Assembly: GCF_007676705.1 (NCBI RefSeq)
Contig: NZ_VEBF01000007.1
Coordinates: 149,168-213,167 of the forward strand
DNA from: Paenibacillus xylanexedens
GTDB lineage: Bacteria; Bacillota; Bacilli; Paenibacillales; Paenibacillaceae
Reading direction: 5' to 3'
DNA length: 64,000 nucleotides
Shown here: one piece after another, positions 35,590 to 44,682 of the stretch
Numbering within the stretch: the first letter of the stretch is position 1
Layout: each line of letters begins with the position of its first letter
The notes under the pieces: model-generated
What the model saw: the letters and a program-made list of their open reading frames with translations, nothing else
The model's database searches: none
Told to the model about the DNA's origin: nothing
Translations under genes and position numbers: made by a program

Positions 35590-36701
35590 GCATGTTTGCC
35601 TCCCTTTTTGCGTATCAGACTTATTATCAGCAGCAACAGAGGTAAAGTGGCAAATAAAAGCACGGATGAGTTGCCCAACATATCACCAAGTTTGAAGGTT
35701 TCGTCCACAGTTTTCGGCATCAATGCCGTTAGATATATCAACGGCAGAAGGGCGTACATAATGACCTTGATCTTCTTCGTACGAAACAAATCCCGAATAC
35801 CTACCGAAGCACAATAGTGTGTGATCGTGAAGCTGGAGAAGATCTGCATAATCCAGATGACCAATAGCAAGGATTCGAAACGCTCAAAGATCAAACCTTG
35901 AATCTCGAAGCTTCTAACCAGATCGAGCGTGGGCCAAGTACGTGTTTTGATGCCGTCGAGTGACAGACTGCCTACAACCATCACTACAGTAATCAGATAA
36001 ATCATAGTCGATATGATGATGCCCCAGCTCATGGCTACATTGCTCTTTTTGGGGTTTTTCATATAAGCAGTCATGACAAACATGACTTCGTACCCCGTGT
36101 AAGCCAGCAGCGAAGGTTTCAAACCTTTGAGGACTGGCATGATACCCTCTCCGAGTACGGGTCTCAGATTGCCGATCTCAAATAACTGATTACTAAGCAA
36201 AATTTCAATCACAAATATAATCAGTGTAATCGGCAAAATGATCTCAAATACACGCACAATGACGGCGAGTCCGCCTGAGATCAAATATATGCCAATCCAC
36301 ATAAAGACCATCACGATGGCCCATGTTGGTGTACGTTCAAGCAAATACGTGCCTGTCACTTCAGCCATAACCCTGATTTCGAAAGCGGCGATCACCATAA
36401 AATACACAATCATGGCGAATCCCAATATGTAAGCAATCCAGCTCCCCGTAATCTCACGGGTGAACTGGAACACTGTTTTCTCCGGAAATCTGCGACACAG
36501 GGTAACCAGAATAATTCCGACACCCGTGATAATCAGTCCAGACAAAATGATGGAGATCCAGACATCCGGTGTTCCGACAGCTTTACTCGTCGTTCGGGGG
36601 AGGGTCAGGATCCCCGCGCCAAGCATGTAATTAACTATAATTACGACGGCCTGCCTTGTGCTGATACTTCCTTCAGAACCGTTCACTTCATCCCACCTCA
36701 T
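35586..36701 (-). CDS. gerAB: Spore germination receptor permease subunit, GerAB family
   Basis: A 371-residue integral membrane protein with about 10 helices, belonging to the amino-acid-permease-like GerAB family. STRQAVVIIVNYMLGAGILTLPR is the usual first helix with its unwound Gly-rich centre, the likely germinant-binding site. GTG at 36686 (AGGTGGG upstream) is a better start than the ATG at 36701, whose GAGG is only 2 bases away; both are kept in mind. It follows the A subunit by 19 bp and overlaps the C subunit. Confidence 0.9.
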   Translation of the reverse strand: MRWDEVNGSEGSISTRQAVVIIVNYMLGAGILTLPRTTSKAVGTPDVWISIILSGLIITGVGIILVTLCRRFPEKTVFQFTREITGSWIAYILGFAMIVYFMVIAAFEIRVMAEVTGTYLLERTPTWAIVMVFMWIGIYLISGGLAVIVRVFEIILPITLIIFVIEILLSNQLFEIGNLRPVLGEGIMPVLKGLKPSLLAYTGYEVMFVMTAYMKNPKKSNVAMSWGIIISTMIYLITVVMVVGSLSLDGIKTRTWPTLDLVRSFEIQGLIFERFESLLLVIWIMQIFSSFTITHYCASVGIRDLFRTKKIKVIMYALLPLIYLTALMPKTVDETFKLGDMLGNSSVLLFATLPLLLLIISLIRKKGGKHA

Positions 36702-36720
36702 ACCTCGTGATTTGCTTGAT

Positions 36721-38433
36721 TTATTTTTTGCGGTCTTTATCTATTGGATTAGACATCTCGGGACGCTTCCTCATCATATTTAGCGGAGCACGGATAAAGA
36801 AATCCTTCCATTCCCCAAAGTGATAAGGAACGGCCGGTGCAACATAAGGTAGGCCAAAGCTCGAGAGTCTCGCAAGATGGGTACATATAAGGAGAAAGAA
36901 CATAACCACGCCAAACAATCCGAGTACAGCCGCGCTAAACATGGCAGCAAATCGCAGAATTCGCAGTGTGATGCCGGCACTATAGACAGGGATCGTAAAG
37001 GAGGATATGGCGGTAACTGCAACAACGATGACCAGGAATTGGCTGATAATCCCGGCCTGTACAGCAGCCTGGCCGATAATCAGACCTCCAACGATACCCA
37101 TCGCTGGTGCAATCGGCTTAGGTAGACGAATCCCGGCCTCCCTCAGAATCTCAATTGAAAGTTCCATGATCAGTACTTCGATAATTGAAGGAAACGGCAC
37201 TCCCGTCCGCGTTTCAATGATCGTCAATACCAGCTTGGTTGGGATAAGTCCCGGATGGAACGAGATAAACGAGATATAGAGCGCAGGAGCGAGCAAGGCC
37301 AGCATGGCGGACATAAAGCGCAGCATTCGCAGGAATGTTCCAGGAATCCATCGTTCATAGTAATCCTCGGGAGATTGGAGCAACATGCTAAACGTCACTG
37401 GCACAATCAAGACAAATGGCGTCCCATCCAATAAAATAGCCACTCGCCCTTCCAGCAAAGCACCCATCACCCGGTCTGGCCTTTCCGTATTTAACACTTG
37501 TTGAAACGGACTGAGCGTATTGTCTTCGATAAGCTGTTCAACATACCCTGATTCCAACATGGAATCCATATCCATCGCTTCAATTCGCTTTTGGACTTCC
37601 GCCACGAGATTAGGGTCAGCAATATCCTGAATATAGGCAACAGCCAAATCTTTCTTGATCCGTGAACCTACTTCATACTTCTGAATAAAGAGGCTCTGAT
37701 CACTTCCATATCGACGTAGAATACCTGTGTTATCACTTAACTGTTCTGTAAAACCAATTCGGGGCCCACGTAACAACCCTTCTGACAAAGGTTCGTTCAC
37801 ACCACGTGTTTTGATCTTGTGAGCTCCAATTAACAGCGCCCCTGGCAATCCATCGACCAACAGTGCATTTTTGCCAAAAAGCACGCCAACTGCGACCTCT
37901 TGGAGGGACTTGGTCTCCTCAACCAGACTGACAGGTAGCAATTGCTCTTGTAGGTAGGCTGACAGTAAATGTGCATTATCCGGATGGAGGAAACCCTCTC
38001 GCTTAAGCTCTGGTACGCCTTCCAACATTAATGGTGTGATCAGGTGATCATCAATTAAGTCTTGATCCACCAGGCCTTCGGTATATATGACGGCTGCCCG
38101 TGTATTCGTACCTCTAATGGTGAATTCCCGAATATGAACGTCAGCATTTTGACCAAAGCTTTCTCTTACGCTAATCAGATCCGTATTGTACTTGCCGGTC
38201 ATTTTAATATTGGCATAGTGGCCCGTTTCGGTTCCCTGACCCTGACCCGCGGTAGCAGGAGAAATATCTTTCGAGGATATGGAGGGTTTCTCGGAACGAG
38301 AGAAGGTTCCACGCTTAATGGCGGCATTGATCCACCGCATGGTTACTGTAATGCCGATCGGTATGATAAGGACCAAGAATGCCTGAATCCATATGGTCCA
38401 ATCCGGCACGTAGGATACAATTGTTGACCACAT
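36721..38433 (-). CDS. gerAA: Spore germination receptor A subunit, GerAA family
   Basis: A 570-residue membrane protein, the largest receptor subunit. Soluble N-terminal domains carry REFTIRGTNTRAAVIYTEGLVDQDL, the PFQQVLNTERPDRVMGALLEGRVAILLDGTPFVLIVP segment precedes the helices, and about five membrane helices follow with GLIPTKLVLTIIETRTGVPFPSIIEV. An extra hydrophobic helix at residues 9-30 (IWIQAFLVLIIPIGITV) lies before the soluble part. I used the ATG at 38433, after GGGGTGGG. A longer frame to 38571 overlaps the terminator of the next gene and is not likely. Confidence 0.88.
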   Translation of the reverse strand: MWSTIVSYVPDWTIWIQAFLVLIIPIGITVTMRWINAAIKRGTFSRSEKPSISSKDISPATAGQGQGTETGHYANIKMTGKYNTDLISVRESFGQNADVHIREFTIRGTNTRAAVIYTEGLVDQDLIDDHLITPLMLEGVPELKREGFLHPDNAHLLSAYLQEQLLPVSLVEETKSLQEVAVGVLFGKNALLVDGLPGALLIGAHKIKTRGVNEPLSEGLLRGPRIGFTEQLSDNTGILRRYGSDQSLFIQKYEVGSRIKKDLAVAYIQDIADPNLVAEVQKRIEAMDMDSMLESGYVEQLIEDNTLSPFQQVLNTERPDRVMGALLEGRVAILLDGTPFVLIVPVTFSMLLQSPEDYYERWIPGTFLRMLRFMSAMLALLAPALYISFISFHPGLIPTKLVLTIIETRTGVPFPSIIEVLIMELSIEILREAGIRLPKPIAPAMGIVGGLIIGQAAVQAGIISQFLVIVVAVTAISSFTIPVYSAGITLRILRFAAMFSAAVLGLFGVVMFFLLICTHLARLSSFGLPYVAPAVPYHFGEWKDFFIRAPLNMMRKRPEMSNPIDKDRKK

Positions 38434-38534
38434 GTTCCCACCCCAACATTTCTCTGCATGATGAAGCTGCAGGTATTCCCAAGTATTGTGTCCCCCTTTG
38501 ATCACAATAATTCCCGTTTTTTTTTGTGTCCAGA

Positions 38535-38572
38535 ACAACAAAAAAACGGTCCCTGTATAAGGAACCGCCACT
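38535..38572 (-). terminator. Terminator of the PAS-chemoreceptor gene
   Basis: CGGTTCC ... GGGACCG hairpin followed on the minus strand by seven T and TTGTTG, 12 bp after the stop of the chemoreceptor gene. It separates that gene from gerAA. Confidence 0.8.
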
Positions 38573-38583
38573 ACCCACTTTTA

Positions 38584-39504
38584 TTAAACGATTCTGGTCA
38601 CATGCTCCGCTTTCGCATCAAGCAACTGAGCAGATGCAGCAATGGCCGTAAAGTCATGCAAAGCGATCTCAATCCTTTTCTGGCTCTGCTCAACATATTC
38701 CTCTACTTTTTGTGTACCACCTGTGATATTACCGATCTCCTTGGTTATTCCGGTAACGCTATCACGAATCTCATTAATCGAACTCTCCACCATTGTAGAT
38801 AGCTTCTTTACTTCCTTGGCTACGATATCGAATCCTCGTCCGAATTCACCTGCATGTGCAGCCTCAATGGCAGCATTCAACGCGAGCAGTTGCGTCTGAG
38901 ACGAAATCTCGCGTATGGTTCGTACGACTCCCTGAATTGATCCAGCCTGTTCCTGTAGATGCGTTAGCGTTGCACGGTTAGAAGCCGACACCTCGGAGAT
39001 ATAGGAGATACTGGACATTAACTCCTGGCTTCGTCCAATACCAACATCTGCTTGTTTATTCAGCTCATGAGACATGGTTTTCAGTTCATTCACCACGACC
39101 GAAATATTGTTCTGACGATTCGTGATGTTGGTTGCTATTTTGGAAACACCTAATACTTTTCGATTCGTCTCATCGTACACCGGCATATATGTAGCTTCAA
39201 GCCATACTGAATTTCCGTTCGCATCCTTGCGCTCGACCTTATCCTGAAAACTTATTCCACTGAAAATGCTTTTCCAAAAAGCATCATAGTCTGGGGTATT
39301 CACAAAATGGCCGAAGCATAACTGCTGATGTGACATGCCATACATTTCATCTACCGTATATCCCATCGTCCGGGCAAAGACTTCATTCACGTAGGTTACC
39401 CGTCGATCCAGATCAAATCGAATGATAGCAAGACTTTTCTCCATCGCTTTGATGACCATTGCATCGGTGACAACATCTTTCTTTTCCATATCTAATATAG
39501 GCAC
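38584..39504 (-). CDS. Soluble PAS-domain methyl-accepting protein
   Basis: A 306-residue cytoplasmic protein. The PAS domain covers about residues 20-130 (SLAIIRFDLDRRVTYVNEVFARTMGYTVDEM; then ATYMPVYDETNRKVLGVSKIATNIT). The MCP signalling tip contains REISSQTQLLALNAAIEAAHAGEFGRGFDIVAKEVKKL. There are no membrane segments and no HAMP or obvious methylation helix. I favour the GTG start at 39504 with GGGGG upstream; the frame runs to 39525. It probably senses redox or small ligands through a cofactor-bound PAS and feeds a CheA-type kinase. Confidence 0.87.
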   Translation of the reverse strand: MPILDMEKKDVVTDAMVIKAMEKSLAIIRFDLDRRVTYVNEVFARTMGYTVDEMYGMSHQQLCFGHFVNTPDYDAFWKSIFSGISFQDKVERKDANGNSVWLEATYMPVYDETNRKVLGVSKIATNITNRQNNISVVVNELKTMSHELNKQADVGIGRSQELMSSISYISEVSASNRATLTHLQEQAGSIQGVVRTIREISSQTQLLALNAAIEAAHAGEFGRGFDIVAKEVKKLSTMVESSINEIRDSVTGITKEIGNITGGTQKVEEYVEQSQKRIEIALHDFTAIAASAQLLDAKAEHVTRIV

Positions 39505-39730
39505 TTGATAACCCCCACAGTCCATCCATAATTAACAGCCTTAACCAGCGAAACAACGATCATAGCAACATATGTATCCATCAGGTTCTAGATGACTCTA
39601 CTATTGATACCCGATTTGCAGTATTTTGGATCACCTTTTGCCGTTTATTTTTTAGTATGTTAATTTTCACTTTGTGAATCAGGAACATTTTTTCTGTTTT
39701 TTTGTAACCGCTTAGCCCCTATAAACAAGA

Positions 39731-39767
39731 GAAACAGGACGATTCGTCGCGACCATCGTCCTGTTTC
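39731..39767. terminator. Terminator-like hairpin
   Basis: Perfect 13-bp stem GAAACAGGACGAT / ATCGTCCTGTTTC with a GC-rich loop. It ends the RpiR/pseudogene transcript on the minus strand. The other sequence between 39505 and 39811 is AT-rich and shows no gene. Confidence 0.7.
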
Positions 39768-39811
39768 TTATCTAATCTCATCTTTATTGTTTTTGTCTTT
39801 TCACCCTGTAT

Positions 39812-39996
39812 TTACTTGGTCTTCTCTAATGTCTTCCCGCCCGGTGGTGTCCAGCGCTTCGCTTCACTGTGCAGCTTCTTGCATTATCGTCCACATCCAA
39901 CGCCATATGCTGCAATCCGTAATCCGATGCCCTAACTGGTTCTGATCGCGCTGTATTCGCGTACTGAAATAGCTCTATACCGTCCTTCCCATTCAT
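39812..39996 (-). pseudogene. Truncated, frameshifted VOC (glyoxalase-fold) remnant
   Basis: Translating the minus strand gives GIELFQYANTARSEPVRASDYGLQHMALDVDD, the core of VOC-family proteins (metal Glu in IELFQY, His in LQHMALDVDD). The frame then runs into a stop at 39826, but one frame over continues KRWTPPGGKTLEKTK with a stop at 39812, the expected C-terminal tail. So the C-terminal half of a VOC protein is present with a frameshift near 39880, while the N-terminal half is missing. The remnant begins exactly at the RpiR stop (TGATG overlap). It has no separate RBS. Confidence 0.7.
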
Positions 39997-40829
39997 CAGC
40001 CTCGCGGTAGCTTATTTCCATACCGACTGCGCAGTTCAGCAAGCCGTTCCAACTTGGACAGCGCACGCTCCTTCTGCATCAATCCCACAGCCAGCACCAT
40101 CTGTTCCATTAAGAGCAGTGGAGTAACCATGGAATGAAATTCTCCCAGTTCCCCTCTGCTGACGTAAAAAGATAATTCGGTCGCCAGTCCATATAACAGG
40201 TCTTCCCGATCTGTCACAAGTATGGATTTGCTTCTCATATCACTGGCATAATCCAGAATGACCTCTGCTTCAGGCAGCAAACGGGTGAAACACATGAGCA
40301 TCACCATATCCTCTTGCTGCATGTGCATCAACGATTCCAATAACTCATGTCCACCTCTGGCGAGATGAATGACGGTCAATCCGAATCTGGACAAGCGGAA
40401 TGACAACAGCTCAGCCAGACCTGCAGATGGACCAGGGGCATAGATGTACACTCTTCGGGCTTCAGCAAGAATCGCTGCGGCCTGCTCCAAATCCCCTTGC
40501 TTCATATGAGACAACGTCTCCTGCAAATGGCTAACGGAAGCTTCCAATAATTGAACAGGCAAGCTATCCGTATCCATGCGGGATATGGTTTTATTTAATT
40601 TCAACGCCGGCGTGGTATCTTCAGAGGTGCGGAGGCGTATTTTGAACGCCTTGGCATTGTCATATCCAACTGCACGCCAGAAACGGGATACCGTGGCAAT
40701 ACTAACCCCCAGCCTATCGGCAATCTCCTGTTCCGTCATGAATAGAATCTCTTCGGGATTACGCTCAACAAAATCGGCAATTTTCAGATGACCTGGCGAT
40801 AGCTGCTCTTTTTGGGTAAACAAATTCAT
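39996..40829 (-). CDS. MurR/RpiR-family transcriptional regulator
   Basis: A 277-residue regulator. The N-terminal HTH_6 domain reads EQEIADRLGVSIATVSRFWRAVGYDNAKAFKIRLR, and the C-terminal SIS domain (about residues 120-245) includes VYIYAPGPSAGLAELLSFRLSRFG, the sugar-phosphate-binding loop. RpiR proteins respond to phosphorylated sugars. AAGGAG lies about 10 bases before the ATG. It is divergent from the ECF transporter operon, 201 bp away, and is the likely regulator of it, which suggests the transported compound is handled as or produces a sugar phosphate. Confidence 0.88.
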   Translation of the reverse strand: MNLFTQKEQLSPGHLKIADFVERNPEEILFMTEQEIADRLGVSIATVSRFWRAVGYDNAKAFKIRLRTSEDTTPALKLNKTISRMDTDSLPVQLLEASVSHLQETLSHMKQGDLEQAAAILAEARRVYIYAPGPSAGLAELLSFRLSRFGLTVIHLARGGHELLESLMHMQQEDMVMLMCFTRLLPEAEVILDYASDMRSKSILVTDREDLLYGLATELSFYVSRGELGEFHSMVTPLLLMEQMVLAVGLMQKERALSKLERLAELRSRYGNKLPRG

Positions 40830-41030
40830 TCAGGATACACTCCTTTTCTCGCTCTCCAACCAGTATATCAGTAGACTGAAGAAGAAGTGGTCAAATTATG
40901 TAATATTTTTTTCATTAAAATTATAATATGTAATAAAAATTACAATTGATTTACAAATGTCTTCTTTCCCGTTAATACTCTGCCCCTAGACTGTGGCTAT
41001 GATCACCAACTTTCAGGGAGGTATGTATCG

Positions 41031-41918
41031 ATGAAGAAGATGACTGAGCGTTATACGCTGACGTCTTCACAGAAAATGATGGTGTTTGTGCTTTCCATGT
41101 CACTGTACGGCTTGTCCAACATGTTCACAGAGCTTATTCCCAAGTTGCAGCTTGGATTAATTGAACTGTCAGTCGAATACTTTGCTTTTATTCCGCTGAC
41201 CCTCTGCATTCTGTTCCATCCCATGATTGCCGCTCTTGGTGCGGCTCTTGGCGAAGTCATTTTTGGTGAGTTGATGTTGGGACAATTCGGTGGACTTGGC
41301 GAGCTGGAAAAGTTCATTACATTTTCCTTCGCCATGTACGTCGCAGGACGTATGGTCAGTGATCCACGCAATCGCAGGCAGGTCGGCATTGCAGCCATGA
41401 CCGGAGTCATCATTCATCAGTTCCTCAGTTCGCTGGTCGATATCGGCAAAGTATGGATCGGCGTGGAACAGCTTGAAGCGGTTCCGGGACTCGCTGAAAG
41501 TGTGGTACTGATCGAAGGCGTTGGTTTCCTCAATGACGTACTGTTCTCGGGCATCCTGTTCGCTCTACTGCCTACGCTGTATCTGGTTCCACTGCTCTAT
41601 GGAAAAATTGAACCACTGCTCGGAATCAAACCTCGCAATCCTGGCATGAAATATGAAGGCATTGGCTTCTTCCGTCCAAAGCTTATCCTGATCGGTGTGT
41701 TACTGCTCGCGTTAGCTTTCGGCGCCGAATCCCTCTCCGAGATGGACATTAACTTTGCGGTGTGGGAGACGGACTATGCGGATCAATACGGCTCTGCCTC
41801 TATCTGGATCAGTATTGGTGCTGCGGCATTAATCGCTGTGGTGACACTCATCTTCATGCGGGCCAGACGCAACAAGAACAAATCTGCTCCAGGTACGGAG
41901 AACCGTCCTTATGCATAA
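41031..41918 (+). CDS. ECF transporter S-component-like membrane protein
   Basis: A 295-residue hydrophobic protein with about six to eight membrane helices. Helix 1 is SSQKMMVFVLSMSLYGLSNMF, and PMIAALGAALGEVIFGE with LGELEKFITFSFAMYVAGRM resembles the AXXXA-rich helix that contacts EcfT in S components. The C-terminal stretch after residue 220 is a further helix pair plus a hydrophilic tail. AGGGAGG lies 9 bases before the ATG. The gene overlaps the double ATPase gene by 8 bp. The substrate is unknown; it is not recognisably a vitamin or metal S component. Confidence 0.7.
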   Translation: MKKMTERYTLTSSQKMMVFVLSMSLYGLSNMFTELIPKLQLGLIELSVEYFAFIPLTLCILFHPMIAALGAALGEVIFGELMLGQFGGLGELEKFITFSFAMYVAGRMVSDPRNRRQVGIAAMTGVIIHQFLSSLVDIGKVWIGVEQLEAVPGLAESVVLIEGVGFLNDVLFSGILFALLPTLYLVPLLYGKIEPLLGIKPRNPGMKYEGIGFFRPKLILIGVLLLALAFGAESLSEMDINFAVWETDYADQYGSASIWISIGAAALIAVVTLIFMRARRNKNKSAPGTENRPYA

Positions 41919-43839
41919 TGTAATGTCCCAATCCGTTTCTACTCCTACACCGGAGTCCGCTATCTCCATTCAAAATGTGACCTTTACCTATCCCGGCTCA
42001 GAGGAGCCTGTCCTGAACGGGGTTTCACTTGAACTCCCACGGGGCAGTTTCACTGCAATCATCGGGAGCAACGGTTGTGGCAAATCCACGATGTGCAAAT
42101 TGTTCAACGGCCTGATCCCCCAATTCTACACGGGAGACTTCTCTGGTGAAGTCCATGTACTTGGTGTACCTGCTGAAGGCCGAAGTGTTGCAGACCTGTC
42201 CAGAAAAATCGGTTACGTATACCAGGACTTTGATAACCAATTGGTCCGCCCAACCGTTCTGGATGAAGCCTTCTTTGCACCTCTGAACTACGGGTTATCC
42301 AACTACCGGGAGTTGGGTGAACACGCACTTGTCATGTGCGGACTGGATACCATTCATAACCGATACATCTGGGAATTGAGTGGTGGGCAGAAACATCTGC
42401 TCGCTCTGGCTGGTGCCCTGTCACTCGACCCGGATATTCTGATCGTCGATGAGCCTGTCTCGCAGCTTGATCCGCAGCATGCGAGACTGATCTACGAATG
42501 TCTGTCCCGATTAAATACGGAATATGGCAAGACGATTATCGTCATTGAACATCATACCGAATTTATCGCCGACTTCTGCGCGGATGTGGTGCTGATGGAT
42601 AAAGGCCGTGTGTTATGGAATCTTCCCGTCAAGGAAGGCTTGAATCGAATCGCCGATCTGGAGCGGCTTGGCATTCAGCCACCCGAGGTGACTCGTGCAG
42701 CTATTCAAGCCGTTGAGCAATTTAAGGAAGGTGAATTCTCCAGCGGTATTCAGGATTCTGCTACTCGTCATTGGTTACCCATTACGTTGGATGAAGCCGC
42801 GATTTACTTTGTACAACGACAATACCAGCAGAACATACATGCTTCAGGCAAACAGACGGTTGCCGCAGAGCATTCGTTGCAGATGCAAACCGTGAATACG
42901 ATCCAGTCTGCCATGGAGCAGAACGGTTCAGCCATGTCTCGGATATCGGGAGGCACACTGACAGATTCTACTGGGCAGCCCGTTCCCATTGTCCAATTTC
43001 GAAATACGCGGTTACGGTACAGAGGACTGGGCAAAAAAGAGCATGAGGTTATTCGTGGCATTAACTTTTCACTGCATGAAGGAGAACGGATTGCCTTGGT
43101 GGGCAACAACGGAGCCGGCAAGTCTTCACTGCTCAAACTCATGGCTGGAATCAGCTTGCCTCAAGAAGGCAGCGTCAGCGTTTTGGGCGAAGTTACCCAT
43201 CGATCATCTTTGGAACAGCTTGCTGGCAGGGTCGCTTATATTTTTCAGAACTCCTCCGAGATGTTTATCGAAGACAGTGTGCGCAAAGAAGTGGCGTATT
43301 TCCTGAAAACCCGTCGCATTCAGGAAGCTGACCAGCAGATCGCTCATGTGCTGGATCGCTTCCGGCTTACGCCACTCCAAGAGAGGGATGCCCGACTCCT
43401 TAGCGGTGGACAACAACGGCGAGTTACCCTCGCCATCGGCGCAGCCATGAAACCTTCCCTCATGTTGCTCGATGAACCTACTGCTAATCTGGATCTGGCT
43501 ACGCGCGAAGAATTAATCGGTGTACTGGATGAACTCGATCAGCATGTGCGAACAACCGTCATTGCCACGCATGACATGCAACTGGTTACCCAGTGGGCCA
43601 GTCGGGTCATTGTACTTCACAATGGCCGGGTAGAAGCCGACGGCACCCCTTCCGAGGTATTCGCAGATGAATCCCTTCTGCGTCGATCGGGACTTGCACT
43701 TACGCAGATCATGGAGCTCTCGCACCGTATCGGATTGCCTACACTTTATCCTACAACCGATGCCTTTGTTGCAAGTCTGTTGAATCAATCATTCGCCAAG
43801 GAGGAGGCTCGTTATGCAGCTTGTCCGCAACTGGTTTGA
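41911..43839 (+). CDS. Fused ECF-type double ATPase (two CbiO/EcfA domains)
   Basis: A 642-residue protein with two complete ABC ATPases in tandem. First domain: Walker A GSNGCGKST near 52-60, signature LSGGQKHLLALA near 152, Walker B ILIVDEPVSQLD near 172. Second: GNNGAGKSS near 398, LSGGQQRRVTLA near 497, LMLLDEPTANLD near 516. A linker of about 100 residues (285-385) rich in Gln and Ser joins them. Fused EcfA-EcfA' proteins occur in dedicated ECF transporters that do not share the general module. Overlaps both neighbours, so the three transporter genes are translationally coupled. Confidence 0.9.
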   Translation: MHNVMSQSVSTPTPESAISIQNVTFTYPGSEEPVLNGVSLELPRGSFTAIIGSNGCGKSTMCKLFNGLIPQFYTGDFSGEVHVLGVPAEGRSVADLSRKIGYVYQDFDNQLVRPTVLDEAFFAPLNYGLSNYRELGEHALVMCGLDTIHNRYIWELSGGQKHLLALAGALSLDPDILIVDEPVSQLDPQHARLIYECLSRLNTEYGKTIIVIEHHTEFIADFCADVVLMDKGRVLWNLPVKEGLNRIADLERLGIQPPEVTRAAIQAVEQFKEGEFSSGIQDSATRHWLPITLDEAAIYFVQRQYQQNIHASGKQTVAAEHSLQMQTVNTIQSAMEQNGSAMSRISGGTLTDSTGQPVPIVQFRNTRLRYRGLGKKEHEVIRGINFSLHEGERIALVGNNGAGKSSLLKLMAGISLPQEGSVSVLGEVTHRSSLEQLAGRVAYIFQNSSEMFIEDSVRKEVAYFLKTRRIQEADQQIAHVLDRFRLTPLQERDARLLSGGQQRRVTLAIGAAMKPSLMLLDEPTANLDLATREELIGVLDELDQHVRTTVIATHDMQLVTQWASRVIVLHNGRVEADGTPSEVFADESLLRRSGLALTQIMELSHRIGLPTLYPTTDAFVASLLNQSFAKEEARYAACPQLV

Positions 43840-44641
43840 CAAACTATCCATTGAACGCATACAGCTGGAGCTAATGAATACCGTATATGGCAGTGGTCAT
43901 GCCAGCCTGTCACGGATTGACCCGCGTGCTATGCTGATATGGTATCTCTTTTTTGCCATTGTACCCTGGTTTATTCATAACGGCACCGTGCTGCTTGGCA
44001 TGTTCCTGCTCATGGTCACCACCACGATTTTATCTCGGGCTGCTCCCTTTATTATCATCATTCTCTGCCTGGGGTTAATCGGTCAAGTGGGCTGGATGTT
44101 TATCATCTCGCTGTTCTTCGGGGGCAATTGGGAATCTGCATTCCCCCTGTTGCTGCTCACCCTGAAACTATCGATCGTCTCGCTGGCGAGTATTACCGTC
44201 TTCTCGGGTATGGACCCGGAACGGATTGGTGATGGATTACTTGCACTCGGCATGCCTGCAACATTCTCGTTCAGCCTCTCTTACGCTTATCGGATCTTGC
44301 CAGTGCTGTTTGGTGAATTCCGGAATATCATGTTGTCCTACCGACTGCGGGGCCTTGTTCCTTCCCGGCATGGATGGCTCTATTGGCGGCTTGTCGTTTA
44401 TTATATGAAACTGTTCATTGTGTCCTTCTTCCCACTCATGCTGGCTACAGCCAAACGCTCACGCACAACCGTTGAAGCACTGGAGACACGCGGTTTCTCT
44501 TACGGCATGAAACATCCAGAATCCAAACGTCTGAAGCTGGCCCATCTAAAAATCACCCCACGTGACATCGGATTTCTCGCTGCATCGGCACTTTATGTGG
44601 CACTGCTGTTCTGGTTCGGCACACATTATGAAATTCTGTAA
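43814..44641 (+). CDS. ECF transporter T component
   Basis: A 275-residue membrane protein of the EcfT/CbiQ family with four to six helices. SRIDPRAMLIWYLFFAIVPWF is the family's opening helix, and the coupling helices contain AKRSRTTVEALETRGFSYG, the Ala-Arg-Gly-type motif that contacts the ATPases. It begins inside the ATPase gene (26-bp overlap), with AAGGAGGAGG upstream. Together with S and A/A' it forms a dedicated importer. Confidence 0.88.
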   Translation: MQLVRNWFDKLSIERIQLELMNTVYGSGHASLSRIDPRAMLIWYLFFAIVPWFIHNGTVLLGMFLLMVTTTILSRAAPFIIIILCLGLIGQVGWMFIISLFFGGNWESAFPLLLLTLKLSIVSLASITVFSGMDPERIGDGLLALGMPATFSFSLSYAYRILPVLFGEFRNIMLSYRLRGLVPSRHGWLYWRLVVYYMKLFIVSFFPLMLATAKRSRTTVEALETRGFSYGMKHPESKRLKLAHLKITPRDIGFLAASALYVALLFWFGTHYEIL

Positions 44642-44682
44642 TTCATATACTTAACCATTCATGGAATAAAGGGAGTGTCATT

